From Burkholderiaceae bacterium (lineage in GTDB: Bacteria > Pseudomonadota > Gammaproteobacteria > Burkholderiales > Burkholderiaceae), in contig CANFUO010000012.1 in assembly GCA_947450225.1 (NCBI GenBank), positions 1 to 37,209 on the forward strand: a stretch of 37,209 nt of DNA. Reading direction: 5' to 3'. Below the pieces are notes generated by a model. That model ran no database searches. It was not told where the DNA came from and was given only the letters and a program-made list of their open reading frames with translations. Below are positions 8,065 through 16,513 of the stretch, in pieces. The first letter of the stretch is position 1; each line of letters starts with the position of its first letter. Made by a program: the position numbers and the translations under genes.

Positions 8065-8806
8065 GCCCACACACTTTGCACGTAGGTGCTTTGGCTAATT
8101 TAATTTGCATCATCGAACTTTGACGAGCATTCCACATGAGTAGTTTATTGACGAGTGGTTCACCACATTGAGAAATCAATTGCAACACCTGGGCAGCTTG
8201 TAATGAGCCAATGATGGCAACGAGTGGTGAAAAAACACCCATCGTTGCACAAGAAACCTCTTCAAATGAATCTTCTTCGGGAAACACGCAGGCATAACAG
8301 GCTGACTGATCATCTTGCGGATTAAAAACACTGACTTGGCCATCGAATTCAATAGCGGCACCAGAAACAAGAGGTTTTTGCAATTGTACGCACAGGCTGT
8401 TAATTAAATGTCTAGTTTTAAAATTGTCGGTGCAATCCACCACAACGTCCACACTGGACATTGCATTTTGAAGTGATACTAGGTCAGCTTTTTCTTGAAG
8501 AGGAATTACTTTAATGTGAGGATTTAATTGCTCAAGCATTGTCTTGGCAGATACAACTTTGGCTAACCCAATAGCATTTGATTGGTGCATGATTTGGCGT
8601 TGTAAATTAGTGAGCTCGACATGATCGTGATCCATGATGCTCATAGTACCAACACCTGCTGCCGCAAGATATGGGGCGCAGGCCGAACCTAAACCTCCAG
8701 CACCAATGATCAATACATGCGACCTTTTGATGCGTTCTTGTCCCTCAATACCAATATCATCTAGGAGGATATGTCTTGAATATCGTAGGAGCTCAAGATC
8801 ATCCAT
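8054..8806 (-). CDS. moeB: HesA/MoeB/ThiF-family adenylyltransferase
   Basis: A 250-residue E1-like enzyme that adenylates the C-terminal glycine of a small sulfur carrier (MoaD or ThiS). The nucleotide-binding segment is VLIIGAGGLGSACAPYLAAAG, followed by DHDHVELTNLQRQI and DCTDNFKTRHLIN. Two CxxC pairs (CYAC near residue 179 and CKVC near the end) would bind zinc. No rhodanese domain is attached. MoeB and ThiF cannot be told apart with certainty from sequence alone; MoeB is the usual name in this gene order (gpmA-ctpA-moeB). AGGAC stands upstream of the ATG, and the gene follows ctpA after 16 bases. Confidence 0.85.
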   Translation of the reverse strand: MDDLELLRYSRHILLDDIGIEGQERIKRSHVLIIGAGGLGSACAPYLAAAGVGTMSIMDHDHVELTNLQRQIMHQSNAIGLAKVVSAKTMLEQLNPHIKVIPLQEKADLVSLQNAMSSVDVVVDCTDNFKTRHLINSLCVQLQKPLVSGAAIEFDGQVSVFNPQDDQSACYACVFPEEDSFEEVSCATMGVFSPLVAIIGSLQAAQVLQLISQCGEPLVNKLLMWNARQSSMMQIKLAKAPTCKVCGPKF

Positions 8807-8822
8807 CTGTAAAATTCGTCCT

Positions 8823-10256
8823 TTATTCTAGCTTAGATTTTGAGCGGACAACAGTCTGGCCCGTTAAATAAGCTTTTGCCTGGGTAAGCATAAAGTCTTC
8901 AGCAGACCCAAACTCAGGTGCCTTTTTAGCTTTTTCTTTAGCTTTTTCTTCGGGAGTCATTTTAGAATTTTTTTCTTCCAATAGCCCCAATTCTTCCATG
9001 CGTCTTTTTTCGCGATCAGAGATAAGTTTGTCTTCAGACTTTTGTTTATTTTTTAGGTGGTTTTCATTATCAATTTCTCTTGTGATAAGAACATCATATG
9101 GATCACCTTCTTCATTTTGATCAACAGCAATATCAGGTTTAATGCCATATGCTTGAATTGATTTACCACTTGGTGTGTAGTAGTAAGCTGTGGTAATTTT
9201 AAGGGCAGTATCTGATGAGATTTGACGAACCGTTTGAACAGACCCTTTACCAAAAGTAGTTTTACCCATAATCGTGCCACGCTTATAGTCTTGAAGAGCA
9301 CCAGCAACAATTTCTGAGGCAGAGGCAGAATAAGCATTTGTCAAAACAACTAAAGGCATTTTTTTAAAAGCCTCTGGTAAGCCAGCTAGAGGATCGGAGG
9401 ATTCGGAAAGCTTGTAGTTTTCAGGTTCGGCTTTGAATATCTGTTTACTGCTATTCGATTGACCTTTAGTAGAAACAATAGTTGAGCCTGGTGGCAAGAA
9501 TACAGCGCTGACTCCAACGGCACCTTGTAATATACCGCCACCATTATTTCTTAAATCAAGAATCATACCCTTGAGATTGGGGTTAACTTTATACGCATCC
9601 GTCATTTTTTTGACTAGATCTGGAACAGTGCGTTCTTGAAAGCCCGTAATGCGAGCCCAGAGTAGGTCATTTTCTAAAATTTTAGTCTTGACAGACTGGA
9701 CCTTAATTTCTGCGCGAGTGATCGTTACTGGGAAAGAGCGTTCTTCAGATTTACGATAAATCGTTAAGGTAATTTTAGTTCCAGGTTCGCCCCGCATTCT
9801 GCGAACTGCTTGATCTAAAGTCATGCCTCGAACCGGTTTGTCATCTAAGCGAGTAATCAGATCGCCAGCTAAAAGTCCAGCTTTAGCGGCTGGCGTATCC
9901 TCAATAGGATTCATGACTTTCACTAAACCATCTTCTGAGGAAATTTCGATACCAAGACCAGCAAATTTACCTTGAGTTTGTTCTTGCATCTCAGAAAAAT
10001 CTTTAGTGTCTAAGAAAGCAGAATGGGGATCAAGACTACTTACCATGCCCTTTACAGCATCGGTAATTAATTTTTTATCATCGATAGGTTCGACATAATC
10101 ACGTTTGACACTCCCAAAAACATTCGAGAAGAGTCTTAATTCATCTAAAGGGAGGGCGGCAGACTGTTGGGCGGTTGCTGAAAGTTGCCACGTCACAACA
10201 ACGCCTGCTAGTGCGCCAATTGAAACCCAAAGGATATTTTTAAATAGTTGACGCAT
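8823..10256 (-). CDS. ctpA: Carboxy-terminal processing protease, S41 family
   Basis: A 477-residue periplasmic serine protease. An N-terminal hydrophobic segment (residues 7-27) exports or anchors it. A PDZ domain covers about residues 95-175, with GLGIEISSEDG and GDLITRLDDKPV. The S41 core has LDLRNNGGG, the serine-containing NAYSASASEIVAGALQD (residues 308-323) and the catalytic Lys in GKTTFGKGSVQ (Lys337). A charged Glu/Lys-rich region (about 400-450) precedes the end. It probably trims periplasmic or cell-wall proteins such as hydrolases or lipoproteins. It follows gpmA by two bases and precedes moeB, an arrangement seen across Burkholderiales. Confidence 0.93.
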   Translation of the reverse strand: MRQLFKNILWVSIGALAGVVVTWQLSATAQQSAALPLDELRLFSNVFGSVKRDYVEPIDDKKLITDAVKGMVSSLDPHSAFLDTKDFSEMQEQTQGKFAGLGIEISSEDGLVKVMNPIEDTPAAKAGLLAGDLITRLDDKPVRGMTLDQAVRRMRGEPGTKITLTIYRKSEERSFPVTITRAEIKVQSVKTKILENDLLWARITGFQERTVPDLVKKMTDAYKVNPNLKGMILDLRNNGGGILQGAVGVSAVFLPPGSTIVSTKGQSNSSKQIFKAEPENYKLSESSDPLAGLPEAFKKMPLVVLTNAYSASASEIVAGALQDYKRGTIMGKTTFGKGSVQTVRQISSDTALKITTAYYYTPSGKSIQAYGIKPDIAVDQNEEGDPYDVLITREIDNENHLKNKQKSEDKLISDREKRRMEELGLLEEKNSKMTPEEKAKEKAKKAPEFGSAEDFMLTQAKAYLTGQTVVRSKSKLE

Positions 10257-10258
10257 AG

Positions 10259-10948
10259 TTATTCCAAATAAAAGTGACGAATAGGCTTTAGATTATCATC
10301 GAATTCATAAACGAGGGGTTGACCATTTGGAACGTTGATTTCCATGATGTCAGAGTCTGAAACTTGATCAATATACTTAATTAAGGATCGAATGCTGTTG
10401 CCATGAGCAGCAATAACAATTTTTTTGTCTGCATTTAATGCCGGACCAATAGACTCATTCCACAACGGCAAAACACGCTCAACATTGTCCTTCAAGCACT
10501 CTCCTCTGGGGATTTCATGGCGCTTTAATTTCGCATAACGGGGATCTAAATAGGCGTTTCTAGGGTCGGCTTCATCCAATAATGGCGGTGGAACGTCATA
10601 GGAGCGACGCCATATATGGACCTGTTCGGCACCATATTTTTCTGCAGTTTCTGCCTTATTTAAACCCGATAGAGCACCATAGTGACGCTCATTCAGTCGC
10701 CAACTATGAACAGTAGGTATCCACATCAAATCCATTTGCTCTTGGACATGCCATAAGGTTTTAATAGCCCTTCTTAAAACCGAGGTATAGGCAATATCAA
10801 AAGTATAGCCCGCAGCCTTTAATTTTTGGCCTGCCTCAATTGCTTGTTGGGCACCTTTAGGTGTTAAATCCACATCAACCCAGCCTGTAAATCGATTCTC
10901 CAGGTTCCAAGCTGACTCTCCGTGACGAATAAGAACTAACTGTTTCAT
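10259..10948 (-). CDS. gpmA: 2,3-bisphosphoglycerate-dependent phosphoglycerate mutase
   Basis: Interconverts 3- and 2-phosphoglycerate in glycolysis and gluconeogenesis. The 229-residue protein has the phosphohistidine motif [10 protein letters not shown] near the N-terminus, [32 protein letters not shown] and the second active His in [10 protein letters not shown]. Length fits the dPGM family. It leads the minus-strand unit gpmA-ctpA-moeB. No Shine-Dalgarno precedes the ATG; instead TAGAAT lies six bases upstream, suggesting a leaderless mRNA. Confidence 0.95.
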   Translation of the reverse strand: MKQLVLIRHGESAWNLENRFTGWVDVDLTPKGAQQAIEAGQKLKAAGYTFDIAYTSVLRRAIKTLWHVQEQMDLMWIPTVHSWRLNERHYGALSGLNKAETAEKYGAEQVHIWRRSYDVPPPLLDEADPRNAYLDPRYAKLKRHEIPRGECLKDNVERVLPLWNESIGPALNADKKIVIAAHGNSIRSLIKYIDQVSDSDIMEINVPNGQPLVYEFDDNLKPIRHFYLE

Positions 10949-10970
10949 AACATCATTCTATAATTGTTAA
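10949..10970. promoter_or_regulatory. Overlapping divergent -10 boxes between gpmA and the rhodanese gene
   Basis: The whole intergenic region is 22 bp. On the plus strand TATAAT (10959-10964) is followed by six bases and the ATG at 10971. On the minus strand TAGAAT (10960-10955) is followed by six bases and the ATG at 10948. The two boxes share two base pairs. Neither gene has a ribosome binding site. The -35 elements would lie inside the opposite gene and are weak. Confidence 0.55.
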
Positions 10971-11387
10971 ATGGAATTCATATCAAATACAAATAATCTA
11001 ATCTTACTTGCTTTAATGCTTGTAAGTGGCGCAATGCTCATGGCCCCTCAGTTACAGGGTTTAATGCAGGGTAAGGTGGGTGTTTCACCTGCTATTGCCA
11101 CGCAACTAATTAATCGAAGTAAAGCAAATATTATAGATATACGGGCGCAAGAAGACTATCAGAAGGGCCATATTGCACGTGCAAGGCACTTAAATTCAGC
11201 AGATCTTCTCACGAGTATTGCTGGAATGCGCCTTGATAAGACTGCTCCCGTTATTCTGGTTTGCGAAACCGGTTTAAAATCAGCATCTTATGTGAATAAG
11301 CTGCTAAAAGAAGGTTATGCAGATGTGGTTTGCTTAGAAGGTGGGATTAAAGCTTGGAATTTGGCTGGCCTACCGTTAGTAAAGTAA
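10971..11387 (+). CDS. Membrane-anchored rhodanese-like protein
   Basis: A 138-residue protein with an N-terminal hydrophobic segment (about residues 8-30) and a single rhodanese domain (about 38-136). NIIDIRAQEDYQKGHIARA is the typical rhodanese entry motif, and the active-site loop reads VCETGLKSASYV with the catalytic Cys. It is similar to YibN-type rhodaneses, which sit beside grxC and secB in many proteobacteria. The precise sulfur substrate is unknown. It leads rhodanese-grxC-secB-gpsA and has a perfect TATAAT six bases before its ATG. Confidence 0.88.
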   Translation: MEFISNTNNLILLALMLVSGAMLMAPQLQGLMQGKVGVSPAIATQLINRSKANIIDIRAQEDYQKGHIARARHLNSADLLTSIAGMRLDKTAPVILVCETGLKSASYVNKLLKEGYADVVCLEGGIKAWNLAGLPLVK

Positions 11388-11398
11388 TTGGAGAAAAT

Positions 11399-11656
11399 AT
11401 GCCCCAGATTTTGATGTACAGCACCCAAGTTTGCCCATTTTGTAGAATGGCGGAAAAGTTACTTGCCTCTAAAGGAGTGACTGAAATAGAAAAAGTATTG
11501 ATTGACTCAGATCCTGTCAAGCGTGATGAAATGATGACGAGAACAGGAAGAAGAACTGTTCCACAAATCTATATTGGAGATTTTCACGTGGGCGGCTTTG
11601 ATGATTTATCTGCTCTGGATAAAGCGGGTAAATTAGACCCTTTATTACAAAATTAA
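11399..11656 (+). CDS. grxC: Glutaredoxin 3
   Basis: An 85-residue dithiol glutaredoxin that uses glutathione to reduce protein disulfides. The active site CPFC lies near the N-terminus (STQVCPFCRMAEKLL). RRTVPQIYIGDFHVGGFDDL contains the cis-proline loop and the glutathione-binding GG. The start at 11399 is chosen because TTGGAGAA stands just upstream and family proteins begin at this point; an in-frame start at 11354 lies inside the rhodanese gene. secB follows closely. Confidence 0.93.
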   Translation: MPQILMYSTQVCPFCRMAEKLLASKGVTEIEKVLIDSDPVKRDEMMTRTGRRTVPQIYIGDFHVGGFDDLSALDKAGKLDPLLQN

Positions 11657-11681
11657 TTCAACTCAATTGAACGGAAATTGA

Positions 11682-12176
11682 ATGTCAGAAACATCAACCC
11701 CAACGGCACAAAATGATGCTACTAATCCTGTTTTTCAGATACAAAGACTGTATTTAAAAGATATTTCTCTTGAGCAGCCAAATGCACCACAAATTTTTTT
11801 GGCGCCGGGCGAACCTAACGTTCAAATACAAATTGATATTCAGTTTGGCCAATTACAAGATTCTTTATACGAAGTTATCGTAATTGGAAACATAACTACT
11901 CGGGTGGAAGACAAAGTTTTATTCTTAGTTGAGGCACAACAAGCGGGAATATTTGAATTACAAAATATTCCGCAAGAACAAATTGAGCCTATGTTAGCAA
12001 TCGCATGCCCAAGTATTATTTATCCTTACTTACGATCCAATATTGCAGATTTAATTGGACGGGCTGGTTTTCAGCCAATCCATCTGAGTGAAATTAATTT
12101 TCATCAGTTGTACGAGCAGCGTCTCAGTGAAGCCGCAAGTAGCCCATCAGATTCAGGAATTATTCTACCTAACTAG
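11682..12176 (+). CDS. secB: Protein-export chaperone SecB
   Basis: A 164-residue SecB, the tetrameric cytosolic chaperone that keeps preproteins unfolded and hands them to SecA. It has [20 protein letters not shown], the strand [13 protein letters not shown], and the conserved [20 protein letters not shown] with the following helix. The usual C-terminal tail is present (Ser-rich, ending IILPN). It lies in rhodanese-grxC-secB-gpsA, the common proteobacterial order. Confidence 0.95.
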   Translation: MSETSTPTAQNDATNPVFQIQRLYLKDISLEQPNAPQIFLAPGEPNVQIQIDIQFGQLQDSLYEVIVIGNITTRVEDKVLFLVEAQQAGIFELQNIPQEQIEPMLAIACPSIIYPYLRSNIADLIGRAGFQPIHLSEINFHQLYEQRLSEAASSPSDSGIILPN

Positions 12177-12179
12177 AAA

Positions 12180-13223
12180 ATGAATACCCTTCACCCCTTG
12201 AAAATTACCGTTATAGGTGCTGGATCTTGGGGTACTGCGATGGCTATTCATGCGGCAAAGTCTTGGCCATCGGGTGTCGAAATAACGTTGTGTCCAAGAC
12301 AAGATGATCAGGCGCAGTTCATGCGTGCCCAGCGAACAAATTCTAGATATTTGCCGGGGATATCTTTTCCAGATAATTTAAGAATACATGCTGCATGGCA
12401 AGACCTTTTTTCTCGGGTCAATGAACCCAATCACTTGCTCATTATTGCAACGCCTTTCGCAGGCCTCAAGGACTGTGTCCAATCACTGTTAGCACTGGGT
12501 AAGTATCCGCAACATTGGGTTTGGTTATGTAAAGGGATTGATCCTGAAAATGGTCAGTTGACTCACGAAATTTTGGAAGATATATTTCGTAGTCATCCCG
12601 AAGCAAAAGCAGTAATTTCAGGAATTCTTTCGGGGCCTAGTTTTGCCATTGAGGTAGCAAAAGGATTGCCCTGTGCATTGACGATTGCCAGCCCCCATCA
12701 AGAGTTGTGTCAAATGGTACAACAGGCATTTCACCATGGAAATATGCGCATTTATGCTACAGATGATGTTGTTGGCGTGGAGTTGGGTGGTGCAATTAAG
12801 AATATTTTAGCGATTGCAACGGGAATTGCGGATGGCCTTGAACTTGGTTTAAATGCTCGAGCCGCTTTAATTACACGTGGCATGGTGGAGATGACGCGCT
12901 TAGGAATTGCAATGGGTGCTCAAGCAGAAACTTTTTCTGGCTTGACCGGACTAGGTGATTTGATATTAACTGCAACGGGCGATCTTTCTAGAAATCGTCA
13001 GGTTGGGTTGGCCTTGGCCAAAGGTAAAACACTCGAAGAGGTATTAAAAAATTTAGGCCATGTTGCTGAGGGAGTGCGATGTGCGCATGCGGTACAAGAC
13101 TTAGCAAAAAAATATCAAGTTGATATGCCTATTGTGCAAGCCGTAGGATCTGTTTTGTCGGGGAAGCTCACTCCGCAACAGGCTGTGTTCGAAATTATGT
13201 CGCGTGACCCAAGGCACGAGTAG
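12180..13223 (+). CDS. gpsA: Glycerol-3-phosphate dehydrogenase [NAD(P)+]
   Basis: Reduces dihydroxyacetone phosphate to sn-glycerol-3-phosphate for phospholipid synthesis. The 347-residue protein has the Rossmann motif ITVIGAGSWGTAMAIHAAK, the segment GLPCALTIAS, the catalytic-lysine region VELGGAIKNILAIATGIADG and FSGLTGLGDLILTATGDLSRN. The ATG is only three bases after the secB stop, with no clear ribosome binding site, so translation is probably coupled to secB. It converges with trmL. Confidence 0.95.
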   Translation: MNTLHPLKITVIGAGSWGTAMAIHAAKSWPSGVEITLCPRQDDQAQFMRAQRTNSRYLPGISFPDNLRIHAAWQDLFSRVNEPNHLLIIATPFAGLKDCVQSLLALGKYPQHWVWLCKGIDPENGQLTHEILEDIFRSHPEAKAVISGILSGPSFAIEVAKGLPCALTIASPHQELCQMVQQAFHHGNMRIYATDDVVGVELGGAIKNILAIATGIADGLELGLNARAALITRGMVEMTRLGIAMGAQAETFSGLTGLGDLILTATGDLSRNRQVGLALAKGKTLEEVLKNLGHVAEGVRCAHAVQDLAKKYQVDMPIVQAVGSVLSGKLTPQQAVFEIMSRDPRHE

Positions 13224-13226
13224 AGT

Positions 13227-13697
13227 CTAAACTCCTCCATCAAAAGCATTCTGTCGCCAGGCTTCATAAACCACAATTGCAACTGTATTGGATAAATTAA
13301 GACTGCGACTATTGGGCATCATGGGAAGTCGCCAATGGTTAGCATTTGGGATCGCTGCACGGACATCTTGGGGAAGCCCGCTAGTTTCTGATCCGAAGAT
13401 CAAGTAATCCTTGGGATTAAATTGTGCCTTTCCAAATGAATTACTCGTTTTGGTGGTTAAAGCATGTAATTGACTTGGATTTGGTTTTTCAAGGGCCAAG
13501 AATTCTTGCCAATCTCGGTGCACTTGTAAATTGGCAAACTCGTGATAGTCAAGACCAGCGCGTTTTAAACGGGTGCTGTCGAGCGGAAATCCCAGTGGCT
13601 CTATGAGGTGAAGCGTACATCCTGTATTGGCACAAAGACGAATAATGTTGCCTGTATTGGGTGGGATTTCAGGGTGAACAAGAACAATATGGAACAT
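13227..13697 (-). CDS. trmL: tRNA (cytidine(34)-2'-O)-methyltransferase TrmL
   Basis: A 156-residue SPOUT methyltransferase that methylates the wobble ribose of certain leucine tRNAs. It starts MFHIVLVHPEIPPNTGNIIR, the hallmark N-terminus, and has LIFGSETSGLP and the knotted C-terminal segment MMPNSRSLNLSNTVAIVVYE. The start at 13697 is chosen by family length; an upstream in-frame start at 13748 lies inside comF. The comF stop codon shares its last A with the trmL ATG (TAATG), so translation of the two is likely coupled. Confidence 0.93.
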   Translation of the reverse strand: MFHIVLVHPEIPPNTGNIIRLCANTGCTLHLIEPLGFPLDSTRLKRAGLDYHEFANLQVHRDWQEFLALEKPNPSQLHALTTKTSNSFGKAQFNPKDYLIFGSETSGLPQDVRAAIPNANHWRLPMMPNSRSLNLSNTVAIVVYEAWRQNAFDGGV

Positions 13698-14410
13698 TAG
13701 TAAAAATCCTTTTTTGCATCTCGGGCAAGGACCCAAAGGGCAATCCATTTTACCCCTTGATCTTTAAGTAAAGACGCAAAGGCATGTAAAACGAATTCAC
13801 TCAACAAATGGGGCATCACAATGGCAACCCTTAAATTGTGAAGTGTATTCATTTTAGTAACTAGAGGGTTGATATAAAAAGAAGGCAATTTTTCGAGTTG
13901 AGAGCCCCCGTTGCCTGTATGAACCATATGGATAATGTCCGTTTGAAATGGGGTTTTCGTTAGCTGGCTCCATTTTTTGGCAAGTTCGAGCGCGAACCAA
14001 AAGCCTCGATTTTTAGAGACCTGCAGGTCTTCTGGAAGTGGAATTATTATATCTACTGGCGTCATATGTCGGAAGTTACATATTTGCCAGGCATATAAAA
14101 TAGCAGGTAGTTTCGCAATGATGCCAAACCTGTTACAAGTTTGAATAAGAGGAATTAAGCGGCTTGATTCATTACTTAAAACAATGGTTTGATCAAATGC
14201 CCAATGGGCATAAAAACAATACTTACATACCCAAGTAGGATGCTGTGAGCCACACATAATGCATTTTCTAACTTCATTTAACGTAAGGATGTCTTTTAAA
14301 CATAGAGAACAGATAGAATCATTTTGTCGAGCATCACATAGAGCACAACAGCTAGGCAATAATTGGTGAATGACGGTAGTTAGTTTTTTTGCGAAAGTTT
14401 TTGAACCCAT
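13697..14410 (-). CDS. comF: ComF-family protein with degenerate PRPP loop
   Basis: A 237-residue member of the ComF (GntX) family, linked to DNA uptake or DNA use in competent bacteria. Four cysteine pairs at residues 21-37 and 50-65 (CCALC, CSLC, CIMC, CKYC) form the N-terminal zinc region, and VDIIIPLPEDLQVSKNRGF matches the family core. The C-terminal phosphoribosyltransferase signature, normally like VDDVxTTG, is replaced by RVAIVMPHLLSEF at residues 194-206, without Asp-Asp or Thr-Thr-Gly. PRPP binding is probably lost while the zinc part is kept. The frame is intact. It leads a two-gene unit with trmL and has no Shine-Dalgarno; AATAAT lies seven bases before the ATG. Confidence 0.8.
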   Translation of the reverse strand: MGSKTFAKKLTTVIHQLLPSCCALCDARQNDSICSLCLKDILTLNEVRKCIMCGSQHPTWVCKYCFYAHWAFDQTIVLSNESSRLIPLIQTCNRFGIIAKLPAILYAWQICNFRHMTPVDIIIPLPEDLQVSKNRGFWFALELAKKWSQLTKTPFQTDIIHMVHTGNGGSQLEKLPSFYINPLVTKMNTLHNLRVAIVMPHLLSEFVLHAFASLLKDQGVKWIALWVLARDAKKDFY

Positions 14411-14429
14411 ACAAGTTATTATTCAAAGG
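14411..14429. promoter_or_regulatory. Overlapping divergent -10 boxes between comF and the BioC-like gene
   Basis: Only 19 bp separate the two ATG codons. On the plus strand TATTAT (14417-14422) is seven bases before the ATG at 14430. On the minus strand AATAAT (14423-14418) is seven bases before the ATG at 14410. This repeats the back-to-back design seen at 10949-10970. An AAAGG just before the plus ATG is too close to act as a normal ribosome binding site. Confidence 0.42.
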
Positions 14430-15212
14430 ATGACATTTCATTTAAACACTAACAAGCCGCCATTTTGGCGATGGCTTACGTCAGAACTTTCTGAAAGAAT
14501 GGCTCAAAACCTGCCATTTATAAAAATCAATCCTCAACATATTTTATGTGTAGGTGGTTTTGAAAAAAGCACCCATCAACTTTTCAAACAAACTTACCCT
14601 CAATCAACTTTATCTTCAGATCAAGAAATCAAATTAGGTATTGAACATGTTTTAAACAAGTTAAATCCCTTTAAAAAAAATCAAATGACATTCTTTGATA
14701 TCGATCAAAATGTTCAAACTGAACGTTTTGATTTGATATGGAGCGGCCCTCTCAAGCGAAATATTGATACATTTCCGCACTTTTTCTCACAGGCAGGGCA
14801 ACATCTAAAAGTTCATGGACTAATCATGTTTAACTATCTGGGCCCAGATACAGCTAAGGAGTACCGTAGTTTAGTGACGCAAAAGGGATGGCTTGGGCCA
14901 GATATGCATGATATTGGAGATCTTTTGACACAGTCTGGATTTGCTGATCCTGTAATGAATATGGAGTATTTAACTTTAGAGTATGAAGATACCGAATTAC
15001 TCATGAAAGACATGGTGGAGCTTGGCCTTCTCAAAGATCAGGATTTATTATCAGCCTCAATAAGGGAATTTTTCACGGATATCCATCAAGTTAATGAGAA
15101 ACTGAACCTGACATTAGAAATTGTTTATGGTCATGCATGGAAGGTTCCAAAAAGGGAGCCGGGAGTAACAAGAATCTCACCAGCTGAGATCCTGAAAACT
15201 TACAAAAAATAG
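14430..15212 (+). CDS. BioC-like methyltransferase-fold protein with degenerate SAM motif
   Basis: A 260-residue protein resembling the BioC-type methyltransferases that Burkholderiales carry beside comF. The middle, FDLIWSGPLKRNIDTFPHFF then LKVHGLIMFNYLGPDTAKE, and the later GFADPVMNMEYLTLEYEDTE, align by eye with BioC. The glycine-rich SAM loop expected near residues 37-46 reads HILCVGGFEKS, without the usual acidic residue and GxGxG. It may bind SAM poorly or have lost catalysis. BioC proper makes malonyl-ACP methyl ester for biotin synthesis; I would not assert that function here. The start at 14430 is chosen from the family N-terminus and a -10-like box upstream; the open frame reaches into comF. 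Confidence 0.65.
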   Translation: MTFHLNTNKPPFWRWLTSELSERMAQNLPFIKINPQHILCVGGFEKSTHQLFKQTYPQSTLSSDQEIKLGIEHVLNKLNPFKKNQMTFFDIDQNVQTERFDLIWSGPLKRNIDTFPHFFSQAGQHLKVHGLIMFNYLGPDTAKEYRSLVTQKGWLGPDMHDIGDLLTQSGFADPVMNMEYLTLEYEDTELLMKDMVELGLLKDQDLLSASIREFFTDIHQVNEKLNLTLEIVYGHAWKVPKREPGVTRISPAEILKTYKK

Positions 15213-15275
15213 GTTTTACTCACAAAGTAAACCTCAAAATCCCTTGTATCTCCAAATATCTTCACAAAAGAATAA

Positions 15276-15281
15276 TATAAT
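15276..15281 (+). promoter_or_regulatory. Putative -10 box of the cytochrome oxidase operon
   Basis: A perfect TATAAT lies 41 bases before the coxB ATG in a 110-base intergenic region. No good -35 box sits at the right distance. GGGAAG at 15314-15319 is the ribosome binding site, so this mRNA has a conventional leader. Confidence 0.45.
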
Positions 15282-15322
15282 ACATACTCAAATTAAGAAA
15301 ATCTTCAATTTTTGGGAAGAAA

Positions 15323-16480
15323 ATGAAATTACAGCGCACGTTTACCCTTTGTTTTGCGAGTATTTTAAGTTTTTTATTAACTCCTTTGTCCTATGCTTAT
15401 AGTGATATGCCAGGAGGTCCGGCAGTTCGACAGTTGAATTTTGCGGCACCTGTGACCAAAATCATGGAAGATATTCATTGGTTGCATTGGTTCATGATGA
15501 TTATTTGCACAGTCATATTTGTAGTTGTTTTTGGTGCCATGCTGTATTCGATTCTCAAACATAGAAAATCCCTTGGCCATAAACCCGCATCATTTCACGA
15601 AAGTACGACAGTAGAAATTATTTGGACAGTTATCCCATTACTTATCGTAATTGGGATGGCTTTGCCAGCAACCAAGACTGTTGTTGCGATGAAAGACACC
15701 ACGAATGCTGATATCACCATTAAGGCTATAGGTTATCAGTGGAAATGGGGATATGAATATATTAAGGGTGAAGGTGAAGGCATTAATTTCTTGTCGACAC
15801 TTTCTACACCACGCGAGCAGATTAATAATTTGGAAGAAAAATCAAATACCTATTTGATGGAAGTCGATAACGAAGTCGTAGTACCCGTCAATAAAAAAAT
15901 CCGGGTGATTACAACTGCCGATGACGTCATTCATGCGTGGACTGTTCAGGGCTTTGGTGTTAAGCAAGATGCGATACCAGGCTTTGTAAGAGACGCTTGG
16001 TTTAAGGCTGAGAAGATTGGAACTTACCGTGGCCAATGCTCGGAGTTGTGTGGCAAAGAGCACGCTTTTATGCCAATTGTTGTAAAAGTTGTGTCTGATG
16101 CGGACTATTCAGCATGGGTTAGCGCCAAGAAGAAAGAGTTAGCAGCGTTAGCGGACGACCCAAGTAAGACATATACATTGGAAGAACTTAAAGATCGTGG
16201 CGCAAAAGTATATGCCGCTAATTGTGCCGTATGCCATCAACCTAATGGTAAAGGTGGCGGCGCATTCCCAGCTTTAGATGGCGATAAAGTGGTTAACGGA
16301 CCTAAAGAAGGTCAATATCAAGTGCTCTTAAAAGGTAAAAATGCAATGCCAAGTTGGGCGCGTTTATCTGATACAGAACTTGCTGCTGTCATGACTTATA
16401 CACGTAATTCTTGGAGCAACAAAACAGGTGAAGTGATTCAACCTAGTGACTTTGTTGCTGCGAGAGCTTCGGTTAAATAA
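15323..16480 (+). CDS. coxB: Cytochrome c oxidase subunit II with fused cytochrome c domain
   Basis: A 385-residue subunit II that accepts electrons and passes them through CuA. A signal peptide of about 25 residues (ending SYA) is followed by two membrane helices (about 50-75 and 95-120) and a periplasmic cupredoxin domain. CuA ligands are visible in DVIHAWTVQGFGVKQDAIPG and QCSELCGKEHAFM (Cys239, Cys243). A C-terminal cytochrome c domain has CAVCH at 301-305 and a Met ligand candidate in NAMPSW, so heme c is fused to the subunit. It is the first gene of the oxidase operon. Confidence 0.95.
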   Translation: MKLQRTFTLCFASILSFLLTPLSYAYSDMPGGPAVRQLNFAAPVTKIMEDIHWLHWFMMIICTVIFVVVFGAMLYSILKHRKSLGHKPASFHESTTVEIIWTVIPLLIVIGMALPATKTVVAMKDTTNADITIKAIGYQWKWGYEYIKGEGEGINFLSTLSTPREQINNLEEKSNTYLMEVDNEVVVPVNKKIRVITTADDVIHAWTVQGFGVKQDAIPGFVRDAWFKAEKIGTYRGQCSELCGKEHAFMPIVVKVVSDADYSAWVSAKKKELAALADDPSKTYTLEELKDRGAKVYAANCAVCHQPNGKGGGAFPALDGDKVVNGPKEGQYQVLLKGKNAMPSWARLSDTELAAVMTYTRNSWSNKTGEVIQPSDFVAARASVK

Positions 16481-16513
16481 ATTAATTCATTTTTCAAAGA
16501 TACTGGAGTAGAT

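Noticed and set aside
15212-15233. Hairpin GGTTTTACT/AGTAAACC after the BioC-like gene as a terminator
   Set aside because: The stem has a bulge, is AT-rich and lacks a following T run; at most a weak structure.
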